This document shows positions 38,397 to 48,587 of a stretch of 64,000 bases of DNA, in pieces. The notes beneath the pieces were generated by a model. That model worked only from the letters and a program-made list of their open reading frames with translations. It was not told where the DNA came from and did not search any database. How positions within the stretch are numbered: position 1 is the first letter of the stretch; each line of letters starts with the position of its first letter. Made by a program: the position numbers and the translations under genes. The stretch lies in contig NZ_CP082909.1 of the NCBI RefSeq assembly GCF_023822025.1, positions 5,934,001 to 5,998,000 of the forward strand, in the 5' to 3' direction. The stretch is from Endozoicomonas sp. 4G. Its GTDB lineage: Bacteria > Pseudomonadota > Gammaproteobacteria > Pseudomonadales > Endozoicomonadaceae.

Positions 38397-40070
38397 TTAA
38401 TGCACGCTCGGAACCGCACTGAGCAGCTTACGAGTGTACTCATGCTGAGGTCGGTTCAATACTTCTTCGGTATGACCCTGTTCAACAATCTTACCTCCCT
38501 GCATCACCGCAACCCGGTGGGCCAGGTGAGGAATGATTGAGAGGTCGTGAGTAATAAACAGATAAGAGACTTTCAGCTCCCTTTGCAATTCCAGCAACAG
38601 ATCCATGACTTCTGCCCGTATCGAGACATCCAGTGCGCTGGTGGGTTCATCACAAATGATCAGGTCAGGCTCCACCGCCAGTGCCCGGGCGATGGCGATA
38701 CGCTGGCGCTGCCCTCCCGAGAACTCGTGGGGATAGCGATAGCGATGCTCCGGTTCCAGCTGAACCCTCTTGAGAAGCGACTCAACCCGTTGTTCCCTTT
38801 CTGCTTTGCTCAGGCCCATCTGCAGGCTGACCATACCTTCTTCGATAATGTCACCCACGGTCATCCGTGGGTTCATGGAAGAATAAGGGCTTTGGAAAAT
38901 GACCTGAATCTTTTTGCGAAGGGGCAACATTTCCTTGCGGGAGAAAGCGTTCACTTTCTGGTTGTTGTACCAGATCTCTCCACCGGTGGCTTTTTCCAGG
39001 TTAAGAATGGCTCGGCCCGTGGTGGATTTGCCGCAGCCTGACTCACCGACCAGGGCCAGCGTTTCACCTTTAGCGATGGAGAAGCTGATGCCATTAACGG
39101 CTTTGGTGTAATCATGGACTCTCTGGAGGATGCCTTTACGAATCGGGAAGTGAACTTCCAGATTTTCCACCTTCAACAAAGGCGTCGGACGTATTTGAGG
39201 ACGATAGGCGTCCATGTCCGGCAGACTGTTGATCAGACGACGACTGTATTCTTCACGAGGATTCTTGAAGAAGTTATCGCAGCTGCCTTCTTCAATGATT
39301 TCACCCTGATACATCACGCCCACGCGGTCAGCGGTTTCACGAACCACGCCCATATCGTGGGTAATCAACAATACCGCCAGGTCATGGCTAATGGTCAACT
39401 GCTTCACCAGCTCAAGAATCTGCTTCTGAATGGTGACATCCAGGGCAGTGGTGGGTTCATCCGCCAGCAGAATATCCGGCTCACAGGCCAGGGCCATGGC
39501 AATCATAACGCGCTGCTGTTGGCCTCCGGACATTTGGTGGGGATACCAGTCGACCCGCTTGTCCGGGTCAGGAAGGCCCACTTCTTCAAACAGCTGGATG
39601 GTGCGTTTTCTGATGGCGTCACCTGTCAGATCGGTATGGATCTTCAGGGTTTCGGCAATCTGGTCACCGACTTTTTGAACCGGATTCAGGGAGGTCAGGG
39701 CATCCTGAAAAATCATGGCAATCTTTTTACCACGAACGGCGCCCATCTCCTGCTCAGTCAGGGCAAACAGGTTGGTATGATTCAGCTGGATGTTGCCACG
39801 AGTAATTTTCAGGGCATCGGGTAACAGGCGCATGATCGACAATGATGTCATGGACTTGCCACTGCCTGACTCGCCTACCAGGGCAAAGACTTCACCCTTG
39901 TTTAGCTGAAAACTGACGTCTTTCAGGATTTGGGTATCGGGTTCATGTCTAAGAACCACGTTAAGGTTGGATACCTGAAGGGCGGTTTCCTTGCTTTTAA
40001 TCGTTTTGTTCTCAACCGCTGTGTTCTCAACAGCTTTGGCCTCAGTCTTTACGGCTTCTGCAATGCTCAT
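38397..40070 (-). CDS. Peptide ABC transporter, double ATP-binding subunit (YejF/DppDF fusion type)
   Basis: 557 residues. Two complete ATPase domains: the first with [16 protein letters not shown], signature [14 protein letters not shown] and [12 protein letters not shown]; the second with [30 protein letters not shown] and [12 protein letters not shown]. One protein therefore supplies both nucleotide sites, as in YejF. The start at 40070 (MSIAEAV) is chosen because it lies one base beyond the permease stop with GAGG upstream; a longer reading into the permease gene is not needed. It powers peptide import at the inner membrane. Confidence 0.92.
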   Translation of the reverse strand: MSIAEAVKTEAKAVENTAVENKTIKSKETALQVSNLNVVLRHEPDTQILKDVSFQLNKGEVFALVGESGSGKSMTSLSIMRLLPDALKITRGNIQLNHTNLFALTEQEMGAVRGKKIAMIFQDALTSLNPVQKVGDQIAETLKIHTDLTGDAIRKRTIQLFEEVGLPDPDKRVDWYPHQMSGGQQQRVMIAMALACEPDILLADEPTTALDVTIQKQILELVKQLTISHDLAVLLITHDMGVVRETADRVGVMYQGEIIEEGSCDNFFKNPREEYSRRLINSLPDMDAYRPQIRPTPLLKVENLEVHFPIRKGILQRVHDYTKAVNGISFSIAKGETLALVGESGCGKSTTGRAILNLEKATGGEIWYNNQKVNAFSRKEMLPLRKKIQVIFQSPYSSMNPRMTVGDIIEEGMVSLQMGLSKAEREQRVESLLKRVQLEPEHRYRYPHEFSGGQRQRIAIARALAVEPDLIICDEPTSALDVSIRAEVMDLLLELQRELKVSYLFITHDLSIIPHLAHRVAVMQGGKIVEQGHTEEVLNRPQHEYTRKLLSAVPSVH

Positions 40071-40071
40071 C

Positions 40072-41463
40072 TCAGGCGGCCTCCAGCTTGGTTTTGGGGT
40101 CAAAAGCGTCGTTGACCAGGTCAGAGAACAGGTTGACGCAGAGTACAAGGGTAAACATCAGTACAAAGGCACCGCTGAGGTTCCACCAGATGGAAGGCTC
40201 TCGGGACAGTTCACTGCTGGCCAGGTTGATCATGTTGCCCCAGCTGGCCATGGCCGGATCAACGCCAACACCAATGTAGGAAAGAACCGCTTCGGCAAGC
40301 ACCAGACCACTGAAGTCCAGCACAAAAGAGATCAGGATGATGTGGCTCAGGTTGGGCAGAATATGACGCCAGATGATTTGCAGATGGCTGACCCCGAAAG
40401 CGTGGGCAGCCTGAACGTATTCCAGCTGACTGATTTTCAGGGTTTCAGCCCTGAGCAGTCGGCAGAGACTGGTCCAGCTGGTGATACCCAGGATAAAGCA
40501 GAGCGCTAGGAACTTGGCATCGGCTTTTTCCAGACCGACTTCAAAGTAGGATGGGTTGTTATTGATCCAAACCTGGAACAGCAGAACCGAAGCGGCAATC
40601 AGCAGAATGCCGGGAATGGAAACCAGGGTGGTGTAGATGTATTGAACAATGTCGTCTACCCAGCCTTTGAAATAGCCCGCCATAATACCAAGGGAAATGG
40701 CGATGGGCATGGTGATCAAGGTCGCCAGTGTGCCGATCAGAACACCGGTGCGAATGCCTTTCAGACTTTCATAAAGGGTGTCGTTACCGGCCTGGTCGGT
40801 TCCCAGAACATGGTAAAGATTACCCATGGTGATGAGCCAGCCGAAGATCGCCATGATCACGGCAAGTGTTATCCAGGCAGAAGACCATGGCAGTGTAGAT
40901 TGGGCTGATTTGTTGAGCCTGAGCAACCACCAGTGAATGCCAATCAGGATACCCGCAAAAACAAGCCCCAGCAGTATGCCCTTGAAAGACTGAAAAACAA
41001 TGTCCATGGCTTTATCATCAGGACTTTCCAGATGCTGACCACCGTAGGTCAGTCCAGGGTAGTCCCGAATCATTTCACCGGTTTCTGTCTTAATGTTTTC
41101 CTTATTCCAGGACTTTAGCGAGAAAGGCGCTGAGTAGGTTCTTTCCATACGCTCGCCCATTTCTCCCAGCATTAAATCCAGAACACTGTTGACCTGATTG
41201 CTGTAGTAAACCTGCTCAGCATCCTGTCCTTCAGCAGGAGGGAGTTCGGTTCGAAAATGCAGGGAATCCAATAGGGCAACACTGACGTACGCCATGATGA
41301 TGACGAAGGTGCTCATGCCCAGTTTGGTAGAAAATACTTCACGCCAACGGGCCCTGTTTTCAGGATTTTGGCGAAGCGTGTAGATAAAAAAGGATATCAG
41401 TCCGACCAGTATAAAGATCAGTGCATCGGTCCAGAGGACAACCGGTTTAAATGCTAAATCCAT
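40072..41463 (-). CDS. Peptide ABC transporter permease (YejE/OppC type, extended N-terminus)
   Basis: 463 residues, about 120 longer than typical OppC/YejE. The extra N-terminal part has two membrane segments (around residues 14-30 and 50-68) and a soluble loop to about residue 165. The conserved permease core follows, with six predicted segments and the EAA loop QAAHAFGVSHLQIIWRHILP, which docks on the ATPase. It sits 13 bases after the companion permease and one base before the ATPase gene, so the operon order lipoprotein-permease-permease-ATPase is that of yejABEF. Confidence 0.9.
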   Translation of the reverse strand: MDLAFKPVVLWTDALIFILVGLISFFIYTLRQNPENRARWREVFSTKLGMSTFVIIMAYVSVALLDSLHFRTELPPAEGQDAEQVYYSNQVNSVLDLMLGEMGERMERTYSAPFSLKSWNKENIKTETGEMIRDYPGLTYGGQHLESPDDKAMDIVFQSFKGILLGLVFAGILIGIHWWLLRLNKSAQSTLPWSSAWITLAVIMAIFGWLITMGNLYHVLGTDQAGNDTLYESLKGIRTGVLIGTLATLITMPIAISLGIMAGYFKGWVDDIVQYIYTTLVSIPGILLIAASVLLFQVWINNNPSYFEVGLEKADAKFLALCFILGITSWTSLCRLLRAETLKISQLEYVQAAHAFGVSHLQIIWRHILPNLSHIILISFVLDFSGLVLAEAVLSYIGVGVDPAMASWGNMINLASSELSREPSIWWNLSGAFVLMFTLVLCVNLFSDLVNDAFDPKTKLEAA

Positions 41464-41476
41464 TTTAAGCCCCTCC

Positions 41477-42454
41477 TTAGTTCAGTCTGACCCGGGGATC
41501 AGCCCAGGTGTATGAAATATCGGTCATGATCAGCCCTGTGATGTAAAGGACTGATCCCAGGAAAACCATGGCTCGGACGATGGCAAAGTCCTGGGCTTGA
41601 ATGGCGTCGAGCATGTAGCTGCCCAGTCCGGGAATGCTGAAGAATGATTCCATAATCAGGCTGCCCATAAATAAAGAAGGGATAACCACGACGACGCCGG
41701 TGAGAATAGGCAGCATGGCATTAGGCAGAATGTGACGGAAAAGAACGCCCGCTTCGCTCACCCCTTTAGCCCGTGCCGTGCGGGAGAAATCCTGGCTGGA
41801 CGCCTCTATAAACAAAGTTCGGTACCAGCGGGCGCCCGATCCGATACCGGCAATAACGCCGATAATGACCGGCAGTATCAGGAAGCGCCAGCCATCAATA
41901 CCGTCATTGAAGCCAGAAACAGGCACCAGCCTGGACATCTTGGCAATAAAATACTGGCCAAAAATGATGTAAAAGAGGTAGGAAATGGACATCAGGGTGA
42001 CAAAGACCGATACCGCAAACCGGTCAAGACGGCTGCCCCTGAACATCAACACCATGAGTGCAACACAAATATTTACCCAGATACCGATAATAAAAGAAGG
42101 TAGCGCCAGAGCCAGGCTCGGGCCCATACGGTCAGTCACATCGGAACTGATATCACGGCCTTCATCGGAACGACCAAAATCAAACGCAAAAAGCTTGAGT
42201 GATTTGTTGAAGAAGATGGTATCAGTAAAGGCGTTAATGCCTTCAGACTCACTGTTGTAGAACAGCGGATCGTCATAGCCTTTTTCTTCAATCCAGTGAT
42301 TGATGGCATCCTCGGTCACGTATTTGTCACCCAGGTGAGCCCTTGCCATGTCCTGCGGAGTGTTCACCACGAAGAACAACAGGAAGGTCAGTACATTAAC
42401 TCCAATCAGGATGGGGAGTGCGTAAAAGAGTCTTCTTAAAATGTATACAAGCAT
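41477..42454 (-). CDS. Peptide ABC transporter permease (OppB/DppB/YejB type)
   Basis: 325 residues. It opens with the family's typical first helix, LVYILRRLFYALPILIGVNV, and carries the EAA loop TARAKGVSEAGVLFRHILP ahead of the last helices; it ends with the usual ADPRVRLN. A periplasmic loop of about 80 residues follows the first helix, as in YejB. It forms the membrane channel with the adjacent permease. Confidence 0.92.
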   Translation of the reverse strand: MLVYILRRLFYALPILIGVNVLTFLLFFVVNTPQDMARAHLGDKYVTEDAINHWIEEKGYDDPLFYNSESEGINAFTDTIFFNKSLKLFAFDFGRSDEGRDISSDVTDRMGPSLALALPSFIIGIWVNICVALMVLMFRGSRLDRFAVSVFVTLMSISYLFYIIFGQYFIAKMSRLVPVSGFNDGIDGWRFLILPVIIGVIAGIGSGARWYRTLFIEASSQDFSRTARAKGVSEAGVLFRHILPNAMLPILTGVVVVIPSLFMGSLIMESFFSIPGLGSYMLDAIQAQDFAIVRAMVFLGSVLYITGLIMTDISYTWADPRVRLN

Positions 42455-42481
42455 AGTTTGTTAACCTGAAATCACTGGATT

Positions 42482-42504
42482 CAGACACTGAGTTTCAGTG
42501 TCTG
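42482..42504 (-). other. Intercistronic hairpin between binding-protein and permease genes
   Basis: CAGACACTGA and TCAGTGTCTG form a perfect 10-base stem with a three-base loop and no T tail. Hairpins at this point commonly stabilise the upstream binding-protein message and partly uncouple it from the permease genes; that role is inferred. Confidence 0.6.
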
Positions 42505-42548
42505 TCCGATATGGCTCTTCAAAAGAGTCTTTTAAAGAGTCTTTATAA

Positions 42549-44717
42549 TTATTCTGTTTCGATGGTCAGTTTTTGCCTGCGACGGTAGGCGCCTATTCCG
42601 GGAATAATCAGAGCCAGAAGTAAACCGATACTGCCCAGCAATGGGACGATATTGGGAGCATTCCAGGCGACCTGTTTTTCTTCCCTGACAGGCTGGTCCA
42701 GGCGGACGTACTTAAGTGTTGCCTGACTGATGCCGTGTCGTTTGGTATTTTTCACCCACTGGTTGGATAAATAGAAATCCTTCCGGTTGAAGCCCCAGAT
42801 CCACGGGCTGTCTTGCTGAGCGATTGCAACCATTTGATTAATAGCAGCCAGTCGTTCAGGTCCGTTGGGGAGCGATTTGACCTGATCGTAGAGGCGGTCA
42901 AACTCAGGGTTGTCATAGTTGGTGCTGTTGCTACCGTTACACTGACATTTCACCAGCCCCTGACGACTGTCCAGAAGGAACAGGAAGTTTTCAGGATCAG
43001 GGTAGTCTGCCAGCCAGCCCCAGCGGAAAATCTGGGTATTGCCCTGGCGCATTTTCTCTTTGAAACGGGGGTAGTCGGTGGTGCGGAACTCCAGTTGAAT
43101 ATTCAGTTTGGCAAACTGCTTTTTATACCAGTCTGCTGTTGGGCTGGTGTCTTGTGCCGTGGTGTCCATATAAAGGATCAGGGGCTTGCCGGTTTCAGCA
43201 TGACGTCCGTTAGGATAACCCGCCTCAGACAACAACTGTTTGGCATACTCGATCGACTTGCGAACAGGACTATTGGTTTTTTCATCCCAGTCGAATACGT
43301 AACCATTCATACCTGCCTGACCCGACTTGTAACCAAAGAGACCGGGTGGAATAGGGCCATGAGCCGTCTGACCAAGACCATTTTTAAAAATGTCGATATA
43401 CTCCTGATCATTAAAGGCAATGCTGATGGCCTGACGTAACTTCTGTTTATCTTCTGTGTAACCACCGACCACTGGATCGAGCATATTAAAGCCGGTGTAA
43501 AAGATCGAAGGTTGCACTTCTTCATCCAGAACAATGCCTCTGCCTGCCATCGCCTTGGACAGCTCCAGTCCATCGGGCCCCACGGTGAAAGCATGATCAA
43601 AGGTCGCGGTGTTAATGTTCGAGCTGTCATCACCGGAGCGGTCGTAATAACCCTGGGTGAATTTGCTCCACTTTGCCGTGGCGCCTTTTTCATACCGGAA
43701 AATAGCTTTGTCGATGAAGGGTAGCCGTTTGCCCGCGTCGGCAAGATAGCCTTTTTCGGCATCGCTCCCGGTGCCTTCAGAAGGAAAAAAGTCATCCCGG
43801 TAATTCGGGTTTCTTTCCAGAATGATCTCCCGGTTGGGTACGTTCCGGGTCATCATAAAGGGGCCGGTACCGATTGGGTTCCAGTCCAGGGTCAGGTTTT
43901 TCTCCTCAAAACCGGGGTTGTGATAAAAACGATCCGCTTCAAAAGGGATAGGGGAAAAGAAACGCATCGCCAGCCAGTAATTGAACTGGGGATAGACACC
44001 TTTGATTCGAATGGTGTAGGTCAGGTCGTCTACTTTCTGGAGACCTTCCATATCGAAATCACGCAGATCAAGCCACTGACCTTCTTGTCGGGCCTCTTTG
44101 ACTTGTTGTCCGAACTCTTTCATACCAACGATATAGTCGGACATCAGCCCAATCAGTGGTGACTTGTTGATGGGGTCACCCATACGCTTGAGCTGATAAA
44201 TGTAGTCATCCGACGTCAAAAGACGGGTGTCTTGTACCGGAAAGTCTTGTAGCAGTGTATAAGGTGCACTCTCTTCTGGCGTGCTGAAAAGATAGAGTGG
44301 ATTGCCTTCCTGATCCTTAGCAAAAGCCGGGTGTGGCTGGTAAAGCGTTCCGGGCTTAAGCTTTATCGTTATAAGACTGTAGGCAGGTTTTTCACCGTCC
44401 GGGATGGGCTCTAACTGCTCATTAAGAAAGGTGACTTCTGGCAGTTCCTTAGCTGTTGCAGGTTCCAGTTCATAGGGGCGTTTCAGGAAATGATATTGCA
44501 GCGGCGGTTCATAAATCTGATCCAGAAACAGGCCTTCTTCGGAACTGTAAGACCGAACCGGATCAAGATGTTTAGGGCGAGTGGCAAAATTGCCAAAATA
44601 GACATTCAGTTCGGGGTCCGCTGGTGGGTTGGGGTCATTCCAGGAGCCTGTGCAGCCCGTGAGCAAGGTGGCTGCTGTCAGCGTGGCAGCCAGATACCTG
44701 GTTGCTTTTCGGTTCAT
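42549..44717 (-). CDS. Peptide ABC transporter substrate-binding lipoprotein (SBP_bac_5) with C-terminal membrane helix
   Basis: 722 residues, larger than the usual 500-600. The signal peptide ends in the lipobox LLTGC (Cys22). The SBP_bac_5 fold is indicated by ARPKHLDPVRSYSS-like opening residues, NPIGTGPFMMTRNVPNREII and the later LRQAISIAFNDQEYI. Unusually the C-terminus holds a hydrophobic helix (IVPLLGSIGLLLALIIPGIG) followed by Arg-rich residues, so the protein may be anchored at both ends. It is the first gene of the importer operon. Bases 44718-44939 upstream must hold the promoter, but I cannot place it. Confidence 0.88.
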   Translation of the reverse strand: MNRKATRYLAATLTAATLLTGCTGSWNDPNPPADPELNVYFGNFATRPKHLDPVRSYSSEEGLFLDQIYEPPLQYHFLKRPYELEPATAKELPEVTFLNEQLEPIPDGEKPAYSLITIKLKPGTLYQPHPAFAKDQEGNPLYLFSTPEESAPYTLLQDFPVQDTRLLTSDDYIYQLKRMGDPINKSPLIGLMSDYIVGMKEFGQQVKEARQEGQWLDLRDFDMEGLQKVDDLTYTIRIKGVYPQFNYWLAMRFFSPIPFEADRFYHNPGFEEKNLTLDWNPIGTGPFMMTRNVPNREIILERNPNYRDDFFPSEGTGSDAEKGYLADAGKRLPFIDKAIFRYEKGATAKWSKFTQGYYDRSGDDSSNINTATFDHAFTVGPDGLELSKAMAGRGIVLDEEVQPSIFYTGFNMLDPVVGGYTEDKQKLRQAISIAFNDQEYIDIFKNGLGQTAHGPIPPGLFGYKSGQAGMNGYVFDWDEKTNSPVRKSIEYAKQLLSEAGYPNGRHAETGKPLILYMDTTAQDTSPTADWYKKQFAKLNIQLEFRTTDYPRFKEKMRQGNTQIFRWGWLADYPDPENFLFLLDSRQGLVKCQCNGSNSTNYDNPEFDRLYDQVKSLPNGPERLAAINQMVAIAQQDSPWIWGFNRKDFYLSNQWVKNTKRHGISQATLKYVRLDQPVREEKQVAWNAPNIVPLLGSIGLLLALIIPGIGAYRRRQKLTIETE

Positions 44718-44939
44718 AGTAACTTCATCCCCGTTTTTTAATTATTGTTGGTTGATGTCCAGGGTGACTGGGTTGTGTCCTGAGCAGAGTCGGGTAATGT
44801 CTGTTCAGGAGTCTTGGGTTCGGATTGTACTTATTTATCAGGGGGGCGTCATCTAAAGCGGAATTTTTTTAGTGAGTTTTAGTGAGTATTGGTGACTTTA
44901 TGGTGTCCAGTAATTCAGAAAACCTGCCATTCTGAGATA

Positions 44940-44959
44940 CGGTGAGAAGTCTCTCACCG
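44940..44959 (-). terminator. Hairpin after the M16 protease gene
   Basis: CGGTGAGA and TCTCACCG form a perfect eight-base stem with a four-base loop, nine bases past the stop codon. There is no T tail, so it may be a weak terminator or an RNA-stabilising end. Confidence 0.5.
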
Positions 44960-44967
44960 CATGATGT

Positions 44968-47790
44968 TTAACCTCTGGGTTGCAGTATCTCCACCTCCCC
45001 CAGCCCCAGCTCGCGAACTTCCTTCTCAATTTTTTCCAGATCACCTACAACCATCCAGATCATGGTTTCTGGATCCAGTCGTTTATCTCCGGCTTTACGA
45101 ACCGATTCAGTATTAATGTCCTTGAGCAGATCGGCGTATTGCTCCAGATAATTGTCCGGAAGGTTGTAGGTTTCTACACGACTGATAGCGTTTAACAAGC
45201 GGTCATTGGTCTCAAAACGTCCCGCCTGTTCCTTGAGGCGGTTATCACGGTAGCGAGTCACCTCATCCGCAGAGGCCATCTCATTGGTGAACACGGCGTT
45301 CAGCTCATGACGGATTTCTGCCAGTGCCGGGCCAGTTTTGTCTGTCTGAACCGAAGTGCGAATCAGATAAGGTCTCTGTGCCTTGGTGTCCCGGCTGTAG
45401 GACCGGGCTCCGTAAGACCAACGTTTTTCTTCACGAAGGTTCATATTGATTCGGGAAGTGAACTCGCCGCCCAGCAGATCATTGAAGACACTGAAAGAAA
45501 GCTCTTCGACCAGCTGGTCTGAAGACAAAGCTGGCAACAGTTGAGCTACGGCAATGGTGGATTGTTGGGCATCTGGCTGATGGATCAGGTAAACCCTGGG
45601 CTTTGACGGTTGTACCATTTCAGGAAAGCTTACCTTAGGGATTGCCTTGTCTGGTGCACGCCACTGGGCAAGGTTCTGCTCCAGTACCGGCATCAGCTGA
45701 TCAAGGTTAACGTCACCCACCAGAAAAAGAGTGGCATTGTCCGGGCGAATCCAGTCGTTGTAATAATTGACCACTGTCTTGCGATCAAGCGTGTTCAGAG
45801 TTTCACTATGACCTGAACCTGTGGCAGGTGTCGCATAGGGATGATCAGCGCTATAAAGCACATTAGGGAGTTCTCTCTGAAGCAGAGAGGTGGGAGTGGT
45901 TTTCTCCTGACCAATCTGTTGCAGTTTTTGCGCTTTCAGCTGCTCAATATCACTCTGCTCAAATCCGGGGGCAGTCACTATTTTGGTCAGAATATTCAGG
46001 CTGGGTGCCAGATTGACCGAAAGACTGCTCAGGCTGATAGCAGCCTGGTCACCGGAAATAGAGGTCGACAGGGTCGTGCCCAGTTTATCCAGCTCAGTCT
46101 GAATCGCTGCGCTGTCGCGTTTTTTATTGCCTTCTTTTAACATCTCCAGAGTGAAAGCAGGAACACCTGAGCCATAACCCTGATGACTGGATAACCCACC
46201 ATTGAATTGCAGGCGCATGGAAACCATAGGTGTACTGGTTCTGTTAGCCAGAACGACCTTCAGACCATTGCTCAATTCGGCTCGCTGAATGTCCGGGAGG
46301 TTTAGTTTTTTGCCATAACCTACAGAGGGCAGCTGACTTCTATCGACACCTTTGTCGGCAGCTGTGTACTGGGTGTAGGGTAAAACGGTTTGCACATAGG
46401 CACCGTCGCTCAGCCACTCCTTACCCGCCGCTTGAACAGAGTCGGGTGTTGCTTCTAGTAATTGCTGAGTGGATACCTGATAAAACCCGGGGTTGCCGTG
46501 ATACACCTCACCCAGGGCCAGAATATCGGACTTGCCGCCAAATCCACCTACTCTTTCTGTTTCACGAATAAAATCGGCGGTATAGCGAATACGTGCCTGG
46601 TTCAGTTCAGCCTGAGTCACTCCTTTCCGCAATACTTTGTCCAGCTCTTCCCGGATAATGGCTTCTACTTTCTCAAGGTCGGCATCGGGTTTAGCGTTAG
46701 CTCTGATATAGATTTGTCCGGCCAGCAGTCGTGAATAAACATAGGCTGAAACATCGGTGACCAGTTGCTCTTCTTTTACCAGTCGTTGATACAGTCTGGA
46801 ACTTTCGCCTTCACCCAGGATCGAAGCCAGAACCTGAAGATTCATGTTTTCCCTGTTGCCATCTTCAGGAATATTCCAGCTCAGCGTCAGTCTTGGCTGG
46901 GTCACATGGTCCTGCATTACACGACGTTTTTCGCCTGTACGTTTGGCGACCCAGGCACCCGGTACGCTCAGGGGAGGTCCGGGTTGAATATCGGCAAAGT
47001 ATTTGTTGACTTTCTCTTTGGCGGTTTTCTCATCAATATCACCGGCCAGCACAATGACTGCATTAGAGGGGCCGTAGAACTCTTTGAACCAACCTTTTAC
47101 ATCCTCAAGGCTGGCAGCATTAAGGTCTGCCATGGAACCAATGACCGACCAGGAATAGGGATGCCCGGCAGGAAAAGTGTCTTCAGCCATTTGTCCCCAT
47201 GATTTGCCATAGGGCCGGTTCTCTCCCTGACGTTTTTCGTTTTGTACCACTCCTCGTTGAATGTCCAGTTTTTCCTGAGTCACAGCGCCGAGGAAGTGAC
47301 CCATGCGATCCGATTCCATCCAAAGCGCCATGTCCAGAGCCTGAGTGGGAACCGTCTGGAAATAGTTGGTGCGATCATTATTGGTGGTGCCGTTCATGTC
47401 GGTGGCACCGGCGCTGAGGAAGGGGACAAAGAAATCCTGGTCAAAGTTTTCAGAGCCGTTAAACATCAGGTGCTCAAACAAATGGGCAAAGCCAGTCTTG
47501 CCAGAAGGTTCGTCTTTGGAGCCCACTTTGTACCAGACATTCACGGCAACAACAGGAGCCTTTCTGTCTTCGTGAACAATCACTGTTAGCCCGTTATCCA
47601 GTACAAACTTTTTGTAGGGGATATTGACCGTGGGAACAGATTGAGAGTGTGACGGAGAAAACGGCGATGTGCTTTTTGTCTCAGGCGGGAGTTGAGTGCA
47701 TCCGGTCAGTAGTATTGAAGTGGTGATGAGTGTTGTGAGTGCTTTTTGTTTGAAATGAGGGCGTACTTGCCTTGTATTTATTTTTGTCAT
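44968..47790 (-). CDS. M16 family zinc metalloprotease, lipoprotein
   Basis: 940 residues. The start at 47790 is chosen because it gives a clean lipoprotein signal with lipobox ILLTGC (Cys31) and GAAGA upstream. The N-terminal half carries the inverted zinc motif HLFEH (His103, Glu106, His107) within GKTGFAHLFEHLMFNG, and the distal zinc ligand lies in the QNEKRQGENRPYG segment. The C-terminal half is a second M16 domain without the zinc motif, containing LFLVGDVNLDQL and the R-Y pair near RWSYGARSYSR used to bind peptide. Two-domain M16 enzymes degrade peptides in a closed chamber; here it would act in the periplasm facing the peptide importer. Confidence 0.92.
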   Translation of the reverse strand: MTKINTRQVRPHFKQKALTTLITTSILLTGCTQLPPETKSTSPFSPSHSQSVPTVNIPYKKFVLDNGLTVIVHEDRKAPVVAVNVWYKVGSKDEPSGKTGFAHLFEHLMFNGSENFDQDFFVPFLSAGATDMNGTTNNDRTNYFQTVPTQALDMALWMESDRMGHFLGAVTQEKLDIQRGVVQNEKRQGENRPYGKSWGQMAEDTFPAGHPYSWSVIGSMADLNAASLEDVKGWFKEFYGPSNAVIVLAGDIDEKTAKEKVNKYFADIQPGPPLSVPGAWVAKRTGEKRRVMQDHVTQPRLTLSWNIPEDGNRENMNLQVLASILGEGESSRLYQRLVKEEQLVTDVSAYVYSRLLAGQIYIRANAKPDADLEKVEAIIREELDKVLRKGVTQAELNQARIRYTADFIRETERVGGFGGKSDILALGEVYHGNPGFYQVSTQQLLEATPDSVQAAGKEWLSDGAYVQTVLPYTQYTAADKGVDRSQLPSVGYGKKLNLPDIQRAELSNGLKVVLANRTSTPMVSMRLQFNGGLSSHQGYGSGVPAFTLEMLKEGNKKRDSAAIQTELDKLGTTLSTSISGDQAAISLSSLSVNLAPSLNILTKIVTAPGFEQSDIEQLKAQKLQQIGQEKTTPTSLLQRELPNVLYSADHPYATPATGSGHSETLNTLDRKTVVNYYNDWIRPDNATLFLVGDVNLDQLMPVLEQNLAQWRAPDKAIPKVSFPEMVQPSKPRVYLIHQPDAQQSTIAVAQLLPALSSDQLVEELSFSVFNDLLGGEFTSRINMNLREEKRWSYGARSYSRDTKAQRPYLIRTSVQTDKTGPALAEIRHELNAVFTNEMASADEVTRYRDNRLKEQAGRFETNDRLLNAISRVETYNLPDNYLEQYADLLKDINTESVRKAGDKRLDPETMIWMVVGDLEKIEKEVRELGLGEVEILQPRG

Positions 47791-47854
47791 TCTTCTTCTC
47801 TTTCTGGTGGTTGGGAGGCTGTTGCTCTCCCGTCCCATTTTTTGTTTTCTTACT

Positions 47855-48343
47855 TTAGTTATTGGCGTTTGGAAGTAGTTGACGAATAAGCATTTCGAGC
47901 TGGTCGAAGCGCTTGTCGTGGTTTGAAAGATGGGCTTTGACGCTGGACATATCCTCTTTCAGGACAGAGACATCTTCCTTCAGGACAGCGACATCTTCCT
48001 TCAGGACAGCGACATCTTCCTTCAGGACAGCGACATCTTCCTTCAGGACAGCGACATCTTCCTTCAGGCCGGAGACATCTTCCTTCAGGACAGCGACATC
48101 TTCCTTCAGGACAGCGACATCTTCCTTCAGGCCGGAGACATCTTCCTTCAGGACAGCGACATCTTCCTTCAGGACGGCGACATCTTCTTCAACCCTGACT
48201 ACACGCTGTTCAAGTCGATCAACCTTGCAGTTCAGTTTTTTAACTTCGCTACGCGTTTCTCCGGTTAAGTTGACAACGTCAGTGAGAGTATCTCGAATAT
48301 GGTCGAGCTCGGTGCCGCTCGATCGTTTGGCCTTTAAATTCAT
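47855..48343 (-). CDS. Coiled-coil protein built of tandem heptads
   Basis: 162 residues, function not recognised. Residues 55-131 are eleven heptads of the form VAVLKED or VSGLKED, a nearly ideal coiled coil; the flanks (LDHIRDTLTDVVNLTGE and KRFDQLEMLIRQLL) are also helical. No signal peptide or membrane helix. The arrangement resembles small phage-tail or DUF-type coiled-coil proteins but I cannot assign it. It lies 64 bases upstream of the M16 protease start on the same strand. Confidence 0.65.
   Translation of the reverse strand: MNLKAKRSSGTELDHIRDTLTDVVNLTGETRSEVKKLNCKVDRLEQRVVRVEEDVAVLKEDVAVLKEDVSGLKEDVAVLKEDVAVLKEDVSGLKEDVAVLKEDVAVLKEDVAVLKEDVAVLKEDVSVLKEDMSSVKAHLSNHDKRFDQLEMLIRQLLPNANN
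47951..48181 (-). repeat. Eleven 21-base tandem repeats (heptad minisatellite)
   Basis: Each 21-base unit encodes VxxLKED. Order on the coding strand is VAV, VAV, VSG twice, then four VAV and one VSV, so a 63-base three-unit block is itself duplicated. Units are nearly identical at the DNA level, indicating recent expansion. Confidence 0.9.
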
Positions 48344-48587
48344 AAGCTTTTCCTAAAGCAGAACGATGGAAAGCTACAGAATAGCAGAGGTTTACGAGAT
48401 TGCACTGTAACAGTCTTCAGAAAGAAAATCACAAAATAGCAACCGTTGAGGGCTACTAAAATACGCATCCAACCAACACCAGAACAGGCGGATTTTTAGA
48501 CCGCCAGTTCGGTGCCGTGCGTACGATCGCTGCCTGAGAAGTTAAAAGCCTCGCCCGAAGGAGGGCAGGGCGGAGACCGTTCACCGG
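48344..48587. other. Intergenic region between the coiled-coil and S9 peptidase genes
   Basis: No gene is supported in these 244 bases. A short stem GGCGG/CCGCC (48487-48505) and a GC-rich stretch near 48551-48575 able to fold (CGCCC with GGGCG) lie downstream of the S9 gene on the - strand and could end its transcript; neither has a clear T tail. Confidence 0.35.

Noticed and set aside
47951-48181. CRISPR-like array
   Set aside because: Units are directly abutting and in frame, with no unique spacers and no cas genes.
47913-48356. Plus-strand frames across the heptad repeats
   Set aside because: They are the antisense of perfect 21-base repeats and stay open only because the period is a multiple of three.
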